A DNA stretch of 64,000 nucleotides from the NCBI GenBank assembly GCA_022821275.1, contig JAJEDY010000001.1:1-64000 (forward strand), written 5' to 3'. Shown here piece by piece: positions 44,301-52,337 of this stretch. The position numbers were made by a program, and so were the translations under genes. The first letter of the stretch is position 1, and every line of letters begins with the position of its first letter. A model generated the notes under the pieces. That model saw only the letters and a list, made by a program, of their open reading frames with translations, ran no database searches and was not told the origin of the DNA. The stretch is from Candidatus Latescibacterota bacterium. Its GTDB lineage: Bacteria; Latescibacterota; UBA2968.

Positions 44301-44578
44301 ATCACTTCAATAACCGCTGTCGCACTCGCATAGCCGATCAAATCGGCTTTAAGTTCATGCGTGCCTGCTGGCACATTTTGGATAATAAAGCGGCCTTGCT
44401 CATCCGACACCGCGCCCAGTTTCAGGGTTGGAATATAGACCTGCACCGCTTCCAGCTTCTCTCCACTTTCAGCATCGATCACTGTACCGGTAATATTTCC
44501 GACAGATTGAGCCTCGCTCACGCCAAAAAGCAATGTCGCGCATACCAGAATAGGAATATACCTGCTAAAGAGAGCCAT
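41354..44578 (-). CDS. TonB-dependent receptor (first of two paralogues)
   Basis: A 1074-residue outer-membrane receptor with signal peptide (~1-23, ending GVSEAQ), Ig-like carboxypeptidase-regulatory domain (ITGTVIDAESGEKLEAVQVY, DEQGRFIIQNVPAG), LDEVVVTGTA, plug (NVNLRGLGASRTLVLINSRR, IDRVEVLKEGASAIYGSDAV) and barrel ending KLAATYQLGH. Over the signal-Ig-plug part it is nearly identical in layout to the receptor at 36453-39647, and it differs most in barrel loops, which suggests a duplication with changed ligand range. GGGGG precedes the ATG. It follows the epimerase gene after 21 bases and runs into the BCCT gene after 19. Confidence 0.92.
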   Translation of the reverse strand: MALFSRYIPILVCATLLFGVSEAQSVGNITGTVIDAESGEKLEAVQVYIPTLKLGAVSDEQGRFIIQNVPAGTHELKADLIGYASATAVIEVMAGQTVTVALQMALSALYLDEVVVTGTAFKESPINLPYAVTVVGREKMAEQGSPQAVDFFKNLGASHGVIGEANSWYNDQSVSVPETVANVNLRGLGASRTLVLINSRRQVYIPARLFGGRFVDVNAIPSIAIDRVEVLKEGASAIYGSDAVAGVANFLTRNDFTGFEISAAHDYFAGAGDTNFGAIWGGKLGKAHAVISAEWMGRQELNARERNWTLRGFPFWGWSGTGNPGAFLMPSLSGAENKDEFVQALVNAPRFIDPNCEALGGHAESWTCRFRYQPWDILIEKQRHLRTFAEINGPLGDDAKYHIEAMWADTDMPHYTTTPSFPPITLFNGNQLIESSHPGRQAFCGSSYEAAGFASREDCLKDEWYFFGRLVGNEGPGRSLSRQSQTGRIAGSVTRDFQITDRDARFDFGISYSRSSGNMNQPAEYAYRKYLAFRGYGGPDCGVEVIADPTAPEGMRLGPLNGKVAGQGDCMYYNPFSNAIQFSTQAPDGLDPVAFVFAGKQNPNYVSGLENSASLIDWINEEVDLENDAALLVADATLTGAWTENVWLNASYAVGYQFRRLDVSAQPNDPGNLTTNPCLVPGDRSCIDTAGRQIGFGSGLFTLINGYYPYEDNQIVHRIFGELPLSMGEDLDAQIVANYEFHKEASSFNPKVAASWRFSDSDAHSLDLRGSVQTTFRTPSVDDLNTDVRTTLEYLDPVGVYKAIDAYGSTDLKPEEAFTYNLGIVLLANPDIEMTFDYWHYDFKNVIATLPQNDVVRLYGEGYNGDERKLNAVKDRISCPGNVTDGSCVPGDIERVRIDLINWPGVQTSGFDWHIGMRFNAGAGQLSGSLDGTYTREYYMKELRIDGVEYRAALDGAGYYNRTHPLASPIPQWKWRGSAGYHWGNYSLVNYVNYISTYEDRDVWTLDGPIDSFLTYDVNFVWHLPRRGMNITFSALNLTGEVPPLVDFELGFDGLTHNPKGRRFKLAATYQLGH

Positions 44579-44599
44579 AAGACCCCCATTATGTGGGGT

Positions 44600-45649
44600 T
44601 CATCCGTATCGCACACCTGTGGGAACAACATCTGTCTCTTTGCCTTCTCCCATCGCCAGAGCCGTATTCAGCGTACTCCACAGATCGTGCTCGGCGTGAT
44701 ATCCGAGCAAATTTTGCGTTTTTGTTCGATCAAATTCAAAAAAATTCGGCGCAGGCATGATCGCTTCTGTATAGCCTACGCCGAGATAATCGGCAACTTT
44801 TGGAACATCGTCTTCCCACACAATGAGCAGTCCGCCAAGGGTAAATGCCTCGCCCACGGCTTCATCGCGCTCCAAACTCAGAGAAAGGCCCAGGGCGATA
44901 TCCCGCACATCTGCCCATTCCTGCTTAAAACTCCTCCCATCGGGGCACCTGCTAACCAGAACCCGCGCGCCATCTGCCCATGCTTTTTCCATAGATGCGA
45001 GTTGCTCCCTCTGTTCATCCGTAGCATTTTTCGCACGTCGCAGTCGTTCGAGTAGCGGTCTGAGAGAACAAAACTTTGGAACGCCATCTTCGGTCAAAAA
45101 TTCGCTCGGTTCAAAAATAGTCGCAAACCGACACACAACGCTCGGAACATCGTATTGAACGTGGTAATTCATCACCAGTTCTTCGCCGATCCACTTGGTC
45201 AAAAAATACGGCATCGCATGAGTCGGGCTGACCATATCTTCGGAAACGGGCTTTTCAAACAAACGTCCAGCCTCTTCAACCTTCCAGTATATCGCTTCTG
45301 TGCATGCATAGACAAAACGTTGCAAATTGGGTACTTTTTCTTGCACTGCTTCGAGCAAATGCAGTGTGCCCAGCCCATTGATTTGCAAATATTCGATATG
45401 GCTATGCGGGCTTGCAAAAGCCGCGGCGAGGTGATATATGGCATCCACACCCTCAACCGCGCGAGATACGGCATCGTAATCGCGCAAGTCGCCTTCTACG
45501 ACCTCGACTTCATCAATGCCTTCCCATTTACCCGCCCGGCTGGCATCGCCGGGATAGACAAAGCCGCGTATATCGTGGCCCTTGTCGAGCAAACGTCTGA
45601 CCAGATTGCCCCCCACCCTGCCGTGCGATCCCGTCACGAGAATTTTCAT
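44600..45649 (-). CDS. NAD-dependent epimerase/dehydratase (extended SDR)
   Basis: A 349-residue extended short-chain dehydrogenase. ILVTGSHGRVGGNLVRRLL is the NAD site (GxxGxxG), EGDLRDYDAV gives the adenine-binding Asp, YHLAAAFASPHSH follows, and the active site is YACTEAIYW (Thr) with PYFLTKWIGEE (YxxxK). Members act on nucleotide sugars or ketones. The start has GGGAGGGG close upstream. The gene precedes two receptors and a BCCT transporter and follows lysC by 18 bases, all in one direction. Substrate unknown. Confidence 0.86.
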   Translation of the reverse strand: MKILVTGSHGRVGGNLVRRLLDKGHDIRGFVYPGDASRAGKWEGIDEVEVVEGDLRDYDAVSRAVEGVDAIYHLAAAFASPHSHIEYLQINGLGTLHLLEAVQEKVPNLQRFVYACTEAIYWKVEEAGRLFEKPVSEDMVSPTHAMPYFLTKWIGEELVMNYHVQYDVPSVVCRFATIFEPSEFLTEDGVPKFCSLRPLLERLRRAKNATDEQREQLASMEKAWADGARVLVSRCPDGRSFKQEWADVRDIALGLSLSLERDEAVGEAFTLGGLLIVWEDDVPKVADYLGVGYTEAIMPAPNFFEFDRTKTQNLLGYHAEHDLWSTLNTALAMGEGKETDVVPTGVRYG

Positions 45650-45667
45650 ATCCCCTCCCAGTTTTTT

Positions 45668-46975
45668 CTATTTTACAAAAGCTCGATAAATAGCAACCAG
45701 TGCCGTCTCGAGATCGGCTTCTTCGACCCCCACAATAATATTGATCTCTGAAGCCCCCTGATCGATCACCCTTACATTTACACCAGCATCTGCCAGTGCA
45801 GTAAACAGACGCGCAGCAATGCCAACCCTGTGCGACATTCCCTCGCCAACCGTCGCAATCAGCGCAAGTCCATGGATCAGTTCAACGCGATCAGGCTCGA
45901 TAATGCGTTGAATATCTTCGACGAGCAGTTCGCCCTTGCCGTCCAATTGCTCATCCTGTATAATCACCGACATTGTATCGATGCCCGACGGCGTGTGATC
46001 ATAACTGATCCCGTGTCGTGCGACTACTTCCAGGACCCGCTGCCCAAATCCCGTTGTCTGATTCATCAGATCTTTTTCGATAAACAGCATACTAAAATTG
46101 GGACGCCCCGCAACCCCGGCGATCAGGCGCTCTGTAAGCTCTCGGCTCGGCAAAATCAGCGTGCCAGCATCCTCTGGTTGATTGGTATTGCGAATGTGAA
46201 TGGGGATTTCAGCCGCGCGCACTGGAAACATCGCCTCATCGTGAAAAACATCGGCTCCCATGTATGCCAACTCGCGCATTTCTCGATACGTAATTTCCTC
46301 CACGGGCAATGGATTGGGCACCATGCGGGGATCGGCCATGAGCAATCCGGACACATCCGTCCAGTTTTCGTACACTTCTGCCCCAACTGCATGGGCGACA
46401 ATCGCACCGGTAATATCCGACCCCCCGCGAGAAAATGTCACGATCTCACCCTCTGCATCCGCGCCGTAAAATCCCGGAATAACATAGAGTTGTTCATCTG
46501 AAAGATGCGCCCTCAGTCGCCGATATGAATCGCTATCGAGACGTCCATCAGCCCGAAAGAGAATCGCCTCGGCTGGATCGATAAACACGGCACCCAAAAC
46601 ATCGGCTAAAATATGCCCGCACAAATACTCGCCGCGCGACGCCACATAATCTCGCCCCGCGCCATCCGCAATTTTGCTCTCGACTTCAGAGAGCAGTCTC
46701 TCCATATCAATCGACGCACCAAGAGCCTTTGAGAGATCCAAATAACGCGTACTGATTTTGTTAAATGGCTCTGAAAAATCGACATTTTGTCGCGCGAGTT
46801 CGTGGCACAAATAGAGCAAATCGGTAATTTTTGTATCATCATCAGACCGTTTACCCGGCGCAGAAGGCACGACAAAACAACGGCGTTTATCGCTCCGCAC
46901 AATAGACACTACCTTCTCGACCTGCGCGGCATCGGCGACCGATGAACCGCCAAATTTACAAACGATTTTTTTCAT
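45668..46975 (-). CDS. lysC: Aspartate kinase
   Basis: Phosphorylates aspartate at the head of lysine/threonine/methionine synthesis. The 435 residues start with KFGGSSVADAAQVEKVV (ATP site); later come SRGEYLCGHILADVLG, TFSRGGSDITGAIVAHAVGA and EVYENWTDVSGLLMADPRMV of the kinase domain. Two ACT domains follow from ~290 (VLEVVARHGISYDH, IGAAR-type end VGIAARLFTALADAGVNVRV), so the enzyme is probably feedback-regulated. It starts right after a TPR-type lipoprotein gene (three bases apart). Confidence 0.94.
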   Translation of the reverse strand: MKKIVCKFGGSSVADAAQVEKVVSIVRSDKRRCFVVPSAPGKRSDDDTKITDLLYLCHELARQNVDFSEPFNKISTRYLDLSKALGASIDMERLLSEVESKIADGAGRDYVASRGEYLCGHILADVLGAVFIDPAEAILFRADGRLDSDSYRRLRAHLSDEQLYVIPGFYGADAEGEIVTFSRGGSDITGAIVAHAVGAEVYENWTDVSGLLMADPRMVPNPLPVEEITYREMRELAYMGADVFHDEAMFPVRAAEIPIHIRNTNQPEDAGTLILPSRELTERLIAGVAGRPNFSMLFIEKDLMNQTTGFGQRVLEVVARHGISYDHTPSGIDTMSVIIQDEQLDGKGELLVEDIQRIIEPDRVELIHGLALIATVGEGMSHRVGIAARLFTALADAGVNVRVIDQGASEINIIVGVEEADLETALVAIYRAFVK

Positions 46976-46978
46976 ATC

Positions 46979-47902
46979 TCAAGATGCTACCCTTCCTCGC
47001 TGTAGTCGCAATGCTTTGAGCAACTCCTTGGCCTCGCCCATATTCCCATCGATATTCACGGCTTCATTGAGTGCTTTTATCGCCTCGTCGAGGTGCGTCA
47101 TATCCTCGGAATCCTGGTAGATATACGCATAACACAGGCCGACAACATGATAGGCACGCGCGCGGTCATTATCCGACAAAAATTCATATTTCAAAGCCTC
47201 TCTTGCCAGTGTGACCCCTTGCTCGAAGTCCTCTGCTTTACCCTGCCAAAACGTGCAATAGGCAGCATAGATTTTGGCTCGTGCAATCACATCTTCGCCC
47301 GAAGCATAATCCAATCCCTTATTAATAACACTTAGGGCGTGGTTGTAATCTCTAAACGGCCTGGCAATTAACATCTCTGTAATATTCAGCGCGTCCTTGC
47401 ACAACTGATCCTGCCAGAAACGATTTGATGGAATGGGACGAAAAGTGTAGCGCGACCACATGCGATCCTGCTTCTCCCATATTCCCATTGCCTGTTCTTT
47501 GATCTGCACCGCCCCTGTATTAGCGGCAAAACGCGAAGTAAAGTGTATCTGATTGCTGTAATTTGTACCGAGCTTCTTCAACGTGGCAAAATAATCGGGC
47601 GCGATCTCGACCACGCGCTCGTAAAATGCCTCTATACTATCTTCCGGAACAGCTTCTCGATCTGCCAGACGTGTCTGTACCTGCTCGAGCATCGCCCGGC
47701 GCGCGCGCGCGGTTTTTTCTGCCTCAGTGTGTGGGAATTGCGCTGAGATTTCTCCATACCGCGCAATCGCCTGCGGCAAATCGGCCAATTCTTCTTCCAG
47801 GTCCCGGACAGAAGACAGCATGCGCTGGGCATCGTTTTCCAGAGCACTCTGTTCCCCACACCCCAGGATCCCAAACAACAATAAGACAACGCATCTTTTC
47901 AT
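46979..47902 (-). CDS. TPR-like lipoprotein
   Basis: A 307-residue lipoprotein: signal MKRCVVLLLFGILGC with lipobox LGIL-G-C and lipid attachment at Cys15. The mature part is helical with repeats of tetratricopeptide character (AKIYAAYCTFWQGKAEDFEQ, DRARAYHVVGLCYAYIYQ, LDEAIKALNEAVNIDGNMGE). An early QAIARYGEISAQFPHTE resembles BamD-type TPRs. No catalytic motif. The gene sits between hprK and lysC in a compact run, so it is probably co-expressed with them. Function unknown. Confidence 0.75.
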   Translation of the reverse strand: MKRCVVLLLFGILGCGEQSALENDAQRMLSSVRDLEEELADLPQAIARYGEISAQFPHTEAEKTARARRAMLEQVQTRLADREAVPEDSIEAFYERVVEIAPDYFATLKKLGTNYSNQIHFTSRFAANTGAVQIKEQAMGIWEKQDRMWSRYTFRPIPSNRFWQDQLCKDALNITEMLIARPFRDYNHALSVINKGLDYASGEDVIARAKIYAAYCTFWQGKAEDFEQGVTLAREALKYEFLSDNDRARAYHVVGLCYAYIYQDSEDMTHLDEAIKALNEAVNIDGNMGEAKELLKALRLQRGRVAS

Positions 47903-47916
47903 TTATACCTCCATAT

Positions 47917-48885
47917 TTACTCGATATCCGCGCGGATAGACATATCGTCCTGGACTTTGTTTTTCATGCGCTCAACAAGGCGGCGATTGAACTCTTGCGC
48001 CGTGTGATAACCCTGTATTTTGAGTTGATAATTCAATGCAATCGTCTCTGCAATCACCGTGATGTTTTTTCCCGGATAGATCGGCACTGTAACCTGTGGC
48101 ACTTCGAGATCGAGAATCGAGACCCAATCCTCATCGAGTCCAATGCGGTCGTATGCAGCAGTCTCATCCCATTTAATGAGCTTGACAACAACCTCGACGC
48201 GCTTTTGCATGCGAACGGCACGCACGCCAAACATATTGCGAACATTCAAAATGCCCAGACCGCGTATTTCTATATGATCGCGCAGTGTTTCCCCACTACT
48301 ACCTACAACTATGCCTTGTAACTTGCGCGACACGAGTACGACGTCATCTGCGACCAATCGGTGCCCGCGTTCCACCAGATCAACGGCAATCTCACTTTTT
48401 CCAATCCCACTTGCCCCAACAAATAACAGCCCAATGCCATATACATCGACCAGCGAACCGTGAATGGCTGTGCGCGGTGCAAACACATCGTCGAGATAAT
48501 AAGAAAAAAGGTGGGCAAACTTGGTGGTCGCAAACGGCGTGGTCAACAGGGGAATGTGCCGCGCGTTGGACAATTCGACCATCACCGGCAGGACTTCATT
48601 TCCATCTGTGATAACCATACAGGGAATGTCAAACTGAAAAATGGTTTCAAGGGTCTGGCGACAGACATCGGGATCAAGACTCGACAGATAAAGCATCTCC
48701 GTATTGCCCATAACCTGAACGCGATCAAAAGTAAAAAGCCCGAGAAAACCCGCAAGTGCGAGACCGGGCCGATGGACATCACTGGTAGATAGCGTATTGC
48801 CAATCCCCTCCTGTCCAGCAACGGACGAAAGTGAGAGTTGGTCGCCATAATCCTCTAACATCTTGCCAATAGAAATCCGTGGCAC
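47917..48885 (-). CDS. hprK: HPr kinase/phosphorylase
   Basis: A 322-residue HprK. The N-terminal domain is followed by the catalytic C-terminal P-loop kinase: AIHGSLVDVYGIGLLFVGA then GIGKSE (Walker A), with the catalytic-type His in HGSL. RGHRLVADDVV carries the Asp region, and IEIRGLGILNVRNMFGVRA is the second family signature. In Firmicutes it phosphorylates HPr Ser46; in Gram-negatives it is often linked to the nitrogen-PTS. No HPr or PTS gene is found in the window. The start is GTG 48885 behind GAGG. Confidence 0.92.
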   Translation of the reverse strand: MPRISIGKMLEDYGDQLSLSSVAGQEGIGNTLSTSDVHRPGLALAGFLGLFTFDRVQVMGNTEMLYLSSLDPDVCRQTLETIFQFDIPCMVITDGNEVLPVMVELSNARHIPLLTTPFATTKFAHLFSYYLDDVFAPRTAIHGSLVDVYGIGLLFVGASGIGKSEIAVDLVERGHRLVADDVVLVSRKLQGIVVGSSGETLRDHIEIRGLGILNVRNMFGVRAVRMQKRVEVVVKLIKWDETAAYDRIGLDEDWVSILDLEVPQVTVPIYPGKNITVIAETIALNYQLKIQGYHTAQEFNRRLVERMKNKVQDDMSIRADIE

Positions 48886-48888
48886 GGC

Positions 48889-49206
48889 TTACACCTCAAT
48901 ATTGGACTCAGAAATAACGCGATGTTTTCTACGTCGATCGCGAAGTTTCTGTAATTGTCGGATCATCTTTTTTGCCGAACCATCAATAACGGGAAAGAGC
49001 TTACTGCCAGCGTTGGAGGCTTTGAGGGTTTGTCTATGCACATTGACAATAATGTCAACGCGAAACGCAGGCTCCTCTTTTGTAATGGTGACATGACACC
49101 CCAGCACTGGTGTATAAAATCGCTCAAATCGGGAGACAGCAGCTTTTATATGGGTACGCGTACTGTCTGAGACGTGGTAATGATGTCCAGAAATCACAAT
49201 TTGCAT
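48889..49206 (-). CDS. hpf: Ribosome hibernation promoting factor (short HPF/RaiA type)
   Basis: A 105-residue ribosome-associated inhibitor. MQIVISGHHYHVSDSTRTHI is the typical N-terminus; ITKEEPAFRVDIIVNVHRQT and KMIRQLQKLRDRRRKH match the beta-alpha fold and basic C-terminal helix. It lacks the extra C-terminal domain of long HPF. It dimerises or silences 70S ribosomes in stationary phase. The ATG at 49206 follows GGAGG by six bases. Its stop is three bases from hprK; such hpf-hprK linkage is seen in rpoN-type clusters of Gram-negatives. Confidence 0.9.
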   Translation of the reverse strand: MQIVISGHHYHVSDSTRTHIKAAVSRFERFYTPVLGCHVTITKEEPAFRVDIIVNVHRQTLKASNAGSKLFPVIDGSAKKMIRQLQKLRDRRRKHRVISESNIEV

Positions 49207-49217
49207 GGGCATCCTCC

Positions 49218-49664
49218 TCAACAGTGAGATGGCGACGACTTAGGGGAAAAATACTTGATCATTTTAACCAGTGTGCCCTTATGAGAGGACATAAAATCCA
49301 CCTCATCCATAAACGCACGCATCATCAAAAGCCCGCGCCCAGAATCATTCATTAGATTTTCTGGCGCAACCGGGTCAGGTGCGTCACTGGGATCAAAACC
49401 TCCTCCCTCGTCTTGCACCCAGACCGTGATAGAAGCAGGCTGGATATCGATCTTGAGATGTACTTTCTTCGAAGCATCTTCACCATTGCCATGGCCAATC
49501 GCATTATTGAGCGCTTCCATGACGGCAACCATCAGATCAACTTGCTCATCTTCTGAAGCGCCAGCTATGCGAACAGCCGACTCGACAACCTCGGCAAATG
49601 CGTCGAGATGCTCGTACAAACTTGGGGCACTGTGCATCAGCACCTGAGGTAATGAATTGGACAT
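49218..49664 (-). CDS. RsbW-like anti-sigma/serine kinase ATP-binding protein
   Basis: A 148-residue GHKL-fold protein of the HATPase_c_2 (RsbW/SpoIIAB) family. VMEALNNAIGHGNG is the N-box, VWVQDEGGGFDP the G1 box and SGRGLLMMRAFMDEVDF the G2 box. Such proteins bind ATP and control sigma factors or response regulators by partner switching; the matching anti-anti-sigma protein is not in the window. GGAG precedes the ATG. First gene of the run to hpf, hprK, the lipoprotein and lysC. A minus-strand -10 (TATAAT, 49734-49739) lies 70 bases upstream without a good -35. Confidence 0.87.
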   Translation of the reverse strand: MSNSLPQVLMHSAPSLYEHLDAFAEVVESAVRIAGASEDEQVDLMVAVMEALNNAIGHGNGEDASKKVHLKIDIQPASITVWVQDEGGGFDPSDAPDPVAPENLMNDSGRGLLMMRAFMDEVDFMSSHKGTLVKMIKYFSPKSSPSHC

Positions 49665-49834
49665 AGGATCTCCAAAATTTGTGCTATCAGTACCCGGTCA
49701 ATCCGCCCCTACGCACAGCACTACATGAGTAAAATTATAGAGAAGGGACTTTCTCACATCCCGCCTGCTATGGCTCAATCTTGACTATACACTATATTTT
49801 AAAGACTGTCAAGCATGGGTCGTCAACTTCGCTC

Positions 49835-49863
49835 TTGACCCAAACTATGGAAAAAAGTATAAT
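49835..49863 (+). promoter_or_regulatory. Sigma-70-type promoter of the antiporter-like gene pair
   Basis: TTGACC (49835-49840), exactly 17 bases, then a perfect TATAAT (49858-49863). Transcription would start near 49870, about 42 bases before the ATG. Confidence 0.75.
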
Positions 49864-49911
49864 CCTCCGCGGTAAAGAAGACATCTGGTATCCCTAAAGA
49901 GCAGGCATTTT

Positions 49912-51129
49912 ATGGCCTTTATTTTAAGCTTAATCGCCGGTTTTGGTGTTTTTTTTCTGGGCCAAAAGATTTTTCGGCGAATGCCGCCATATCCACTGAT
50001 AGACAGTCTGAGAATAGGTAGAGCACATTATCTGCTCCTCGGTGTTCTCGTGGGAATGTTTTTTTCTGAAACCGATGAGGTGTTTCACCTGTTTGAAGTG
50101 CTGCGATACAATTGCATCGGCGCTATTTTGCTGTGGATTGGTCTGCAAACAGGTCTGTCAACAAACCTCCAAAATTTGAGAAATCACGGGATCTCAGTGA
50201 TTTACTCACAAACAGCCGTTGTACTCGCCACAGGCGGATTCACTGTCCTTGCGGCCTTTGCCAGTGGTTTAATACTTTATCGCTACCTCGGATTGCTCCA
50301 AAATTTACCCCTCGCCATAGTCTTGCTTACCTGTTTCGCTCTTACTGCGCGTTTTCCCGCCCCTTTTTTTCAATGGCCCAACCGCCCTATACCAACTCCT
50401 ATTCCAGGTCAAAACCTACCACTTAGCAATATCGTGGCCATGGCCGTGTTGTGCATCGCTTTCCCTCCACTTGCGGAAAACTCCATTTTTTATTTGGGCA
50501 ACTTACCATTTATAGGCACAACGGGTATAGCCCTGCTCATGCTCGGCGCAGGCGTGGTCGGAGGCATCGCGCTCGATTTTTCATTTCGCAGCCACCGCAC
50601 GGGTGCTCGCGCAATAAGTCTCGTGCTGGGGATTGTGATCGCCCTTGCCGGATTGTGCCAGGCACTGGACTTGCCATCTCTTTCTGTGGGCTTTCTATCG
50701 GGTATCTGGTTGATTAATACAACCGTGGCAAAACGCGAGATCGTCGAATTTACAGCACGCGCAAATGATGTGATCGAGCCGATCTTTTTCGCCTTGATCG
50801 GTTCGATAATAGGAGAATTTGGCGGCGATATATTTTTTCTTTGGTCCCCCCTTTATCCGCTTGTTCTCACCGTGATACTCGTGCGCGGAATGGGCCGTAC
50901 TATCGGTTTCACGGTATCCCAAACCCTCTGGCAAATACCGCAGACCTGGCGCGAATTGCTCGTCATAAGTTGGCACCCTCAGGGTACGCTGAGTATTGCT
51001 ATTGGTGTACAGGCCATTTACCTCCTCGACTTTCAGCACTACACGCTTATTACTGGACTCGTAATTGCTGTTTTTTTAAGTCAAATAATACTCATACCAC
51101 CCGCAAATTCACCACAATCTCATACCTGA
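49912..51129 (+). CDS. CPA-type cation/proton antiporter-like membrane protein (first of pair)
   Basis: A 405-residue inner-membrane protein with about 12 hydrophobic segments and the feel of the Na+/H+ exchanger (CPA2/KefB-like) fold: ILLWIGLQTGLSTNLQNLRN after the fifth helix resembles the family's GLELSxxxLR segment. The typical acidic pair in a central helix (GxxSSTD/ND) is not evident. No C-terminal NAD-binding domain. It is transcribed from a strong promoter at 49835 and followed after ten bases by a related gene of similar length, suggesting a two-subunit transporter. Ion unknown. Confidence 0.6.
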   Translation: MAFILSLIAGFGVFFLGQKIFRRMPPYPLIDSLRIGRAHYLLLGVLVGMFFSETDEVFHLFEVLRYNCIGAILLWIGLQTGLSTNLQNLRNHGISVIYSQTAVVLATGGFTVLAAFASGLILYRYLGLLQNLPLAIVLLTCFALTARFPAPFFQWPNRPIPTPIPGQNLPLSNIVAMAVLCIAFPPLAENSIFYLGNLPFIGTTGIALLMLGAGVVGGIALDFSFRSHRTGARAISLVLGIVIALAGLCQALDLPSLSVGFLSGIWLINTTVAKREIVEFTARANDVIEPIFFALIGSIIGEFGGDIFFLWSPLYPLVLTVILVRGMGRTIGFTVSQTLWQIPQTWRELLVISWHPQGTLSIAIGVQAIYLLDFQHYTLITGLVIAVFLSQIILIPPANSPQSHT

Positions 51130-51139
51130 AACGATTCCC

Positions 51140-52321
51140 ATGCGCCTTTTTTGCATGACACTTGGTATCGGTATCCTGATCTGGCAACTCCAGTCACCCC
51201 CTGAAATGGCCTGGGTCGGCTTTTTGATGACGGCTTCTATTGTGGGTGCGCGACTGGCTTATCGCGCCAAATTACCCAATGTTCTGGGCATGATTGTCGT
51301 GGGTCTCGCCATCGGTTTCGCACCTATTACAACCGCTGAAAGTCACCAGAGTATAAAACCCTTTGCAGATATCGCAATGACCTGGGTCGGTCTTTATTTG
51401 GGCACATCGCTCTCTCGCCCTCTCCTGGCAAATCGACGTTTGCTTACGGGGAGTATTTACCTGTATGCAACACCTGTTCTCACGACCTTCTCATTACTCA
51501 TCTTTTTCGATCTCCACTTAATCACCACTTTGCAACTTGCCATCCTATCGGGTATCTCATCTCCCATATTTTTAGACCGAACAGAACACAATCTGCGAGA
51601 CACCTGGCCTTTTTCTTTATGTGTCACGGCAATCGGTCTCGGTTTGCTCTTTTTAACAGGGCTTATCTTTGGCGTCCAATTTATACAGACAGATGGATTT
51701 GGCCCCTTCCTTCATCTTGCCGCCGATATAGCACTGGTCGTTTTAATGGGAATTGTTGGCCTCGAACTCGCGCATCGCTGGCTGCAACACATTCACACCC
51801 CCACAGGCCAATTTACGAGTTGGTTTACCCTATCGTTTCTGCTCGCACTTGCATCGTGGCACATTTGGATTCATCCCCTTATTTTGGCCTGGGCGGTGGG
51901 CCTTGCATTATCCTTGCGCACCAAACGCGGATTGAGGCCCAATATGCGCCCACCAAATGCGGAAGCACTGATTGCTTTTGCCCTCGCACACTATGTTAGT
52001 GGCCTCGTTTTAGACTGGCAAATACTTCCTATACCGCCTTATTTTTATGCCCTGATCGCAGCCTTAATTTTGGGCAAAATTGCGGGCGGTCTGCTGTCCA
52101 GCCGCCTTACGTCACAACCCGTTCAAGCCTGGCTTCCACTCTTGCCGCAAGGCTTCCTTGCAATCGTCTGCTTTGAATCTATTGCATCCGAAATAGCACC
52201 TCTGTACTTCATTTGTACAGGGATAGGGCTGCCTCTTTTGCACCTTGTAGTCGATCAAATCGCCCAAAAAATCAAAAACGGCCGTATCCGAACGCTCGCG
52301 CGCCGAACACAGGCCGTTTAA
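51140..52321 (+). CDS. CPA-type cation/proton antiporter-like membrane protein (second of pair)
   Basis: A 393-residue inner-membrane protein with about 12 hydrophobic segments. ARLAYRAKLPNVLGMIVVGL is reminiscent of the antiporter core (RLKLPxVLGYLLAG), and SIKPFADIAMTWVGLYLGTS aligns with the element after the fourth helix. ILSGISSPIFLDRTEHNL replaces the usual SSTD-type motif. A basic C-terminal tail (KIKNGRIRTLARRTQ) is cytoplasmic-like. Same operon and likely the partner of the preceding protein. Ends 16 bases before the convergent outer-membrane protein gene. Confidence 0.6.
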   Translation: MRLFCMTLGIGILIWQLQSPPEMAWVGFLMTASIVGARLAYRAKLPNVLGMIVVGLAIGFAPITTAESHQSIKPFADIAMTWVGLYLGTSLSRPLLANRRLLTGSIYLYATPVLTTFSLLIFFDLHLITTLQLAILSGISSPIFLDRTEHNLRDTWPFSLCVTAIGLGLLFLTGLIFGVQFIQTDGFGPFLHLAADIALVVLMGIVGLELAHRWLQHIHTPTGQFTSWFTLSFLLALASWHIWIHPLILAWAVGLALSLRTKRGLRPNMRPPNAEALIAFALAHYVSGLVLDWQILPIPPYFYALIAALILGKIAGGLLSSRLTSQPVQAWLPLLPQGFLAIVCFESIASEIAPLYFICTGIGLPLLHLVVDQIAQKIKNGRIRTLARRTQAV

Positions 52322-52337
52322 ACTGTCCTGCCGCAAA

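Noticed and set aside
49734..49739. Full minus-strand promoter for the rsbW-like operon
   Set aside because: A TATAAT is present but the position 17 bases upstream (GGGATG) does not resemble a -35 box, so I only mention it.
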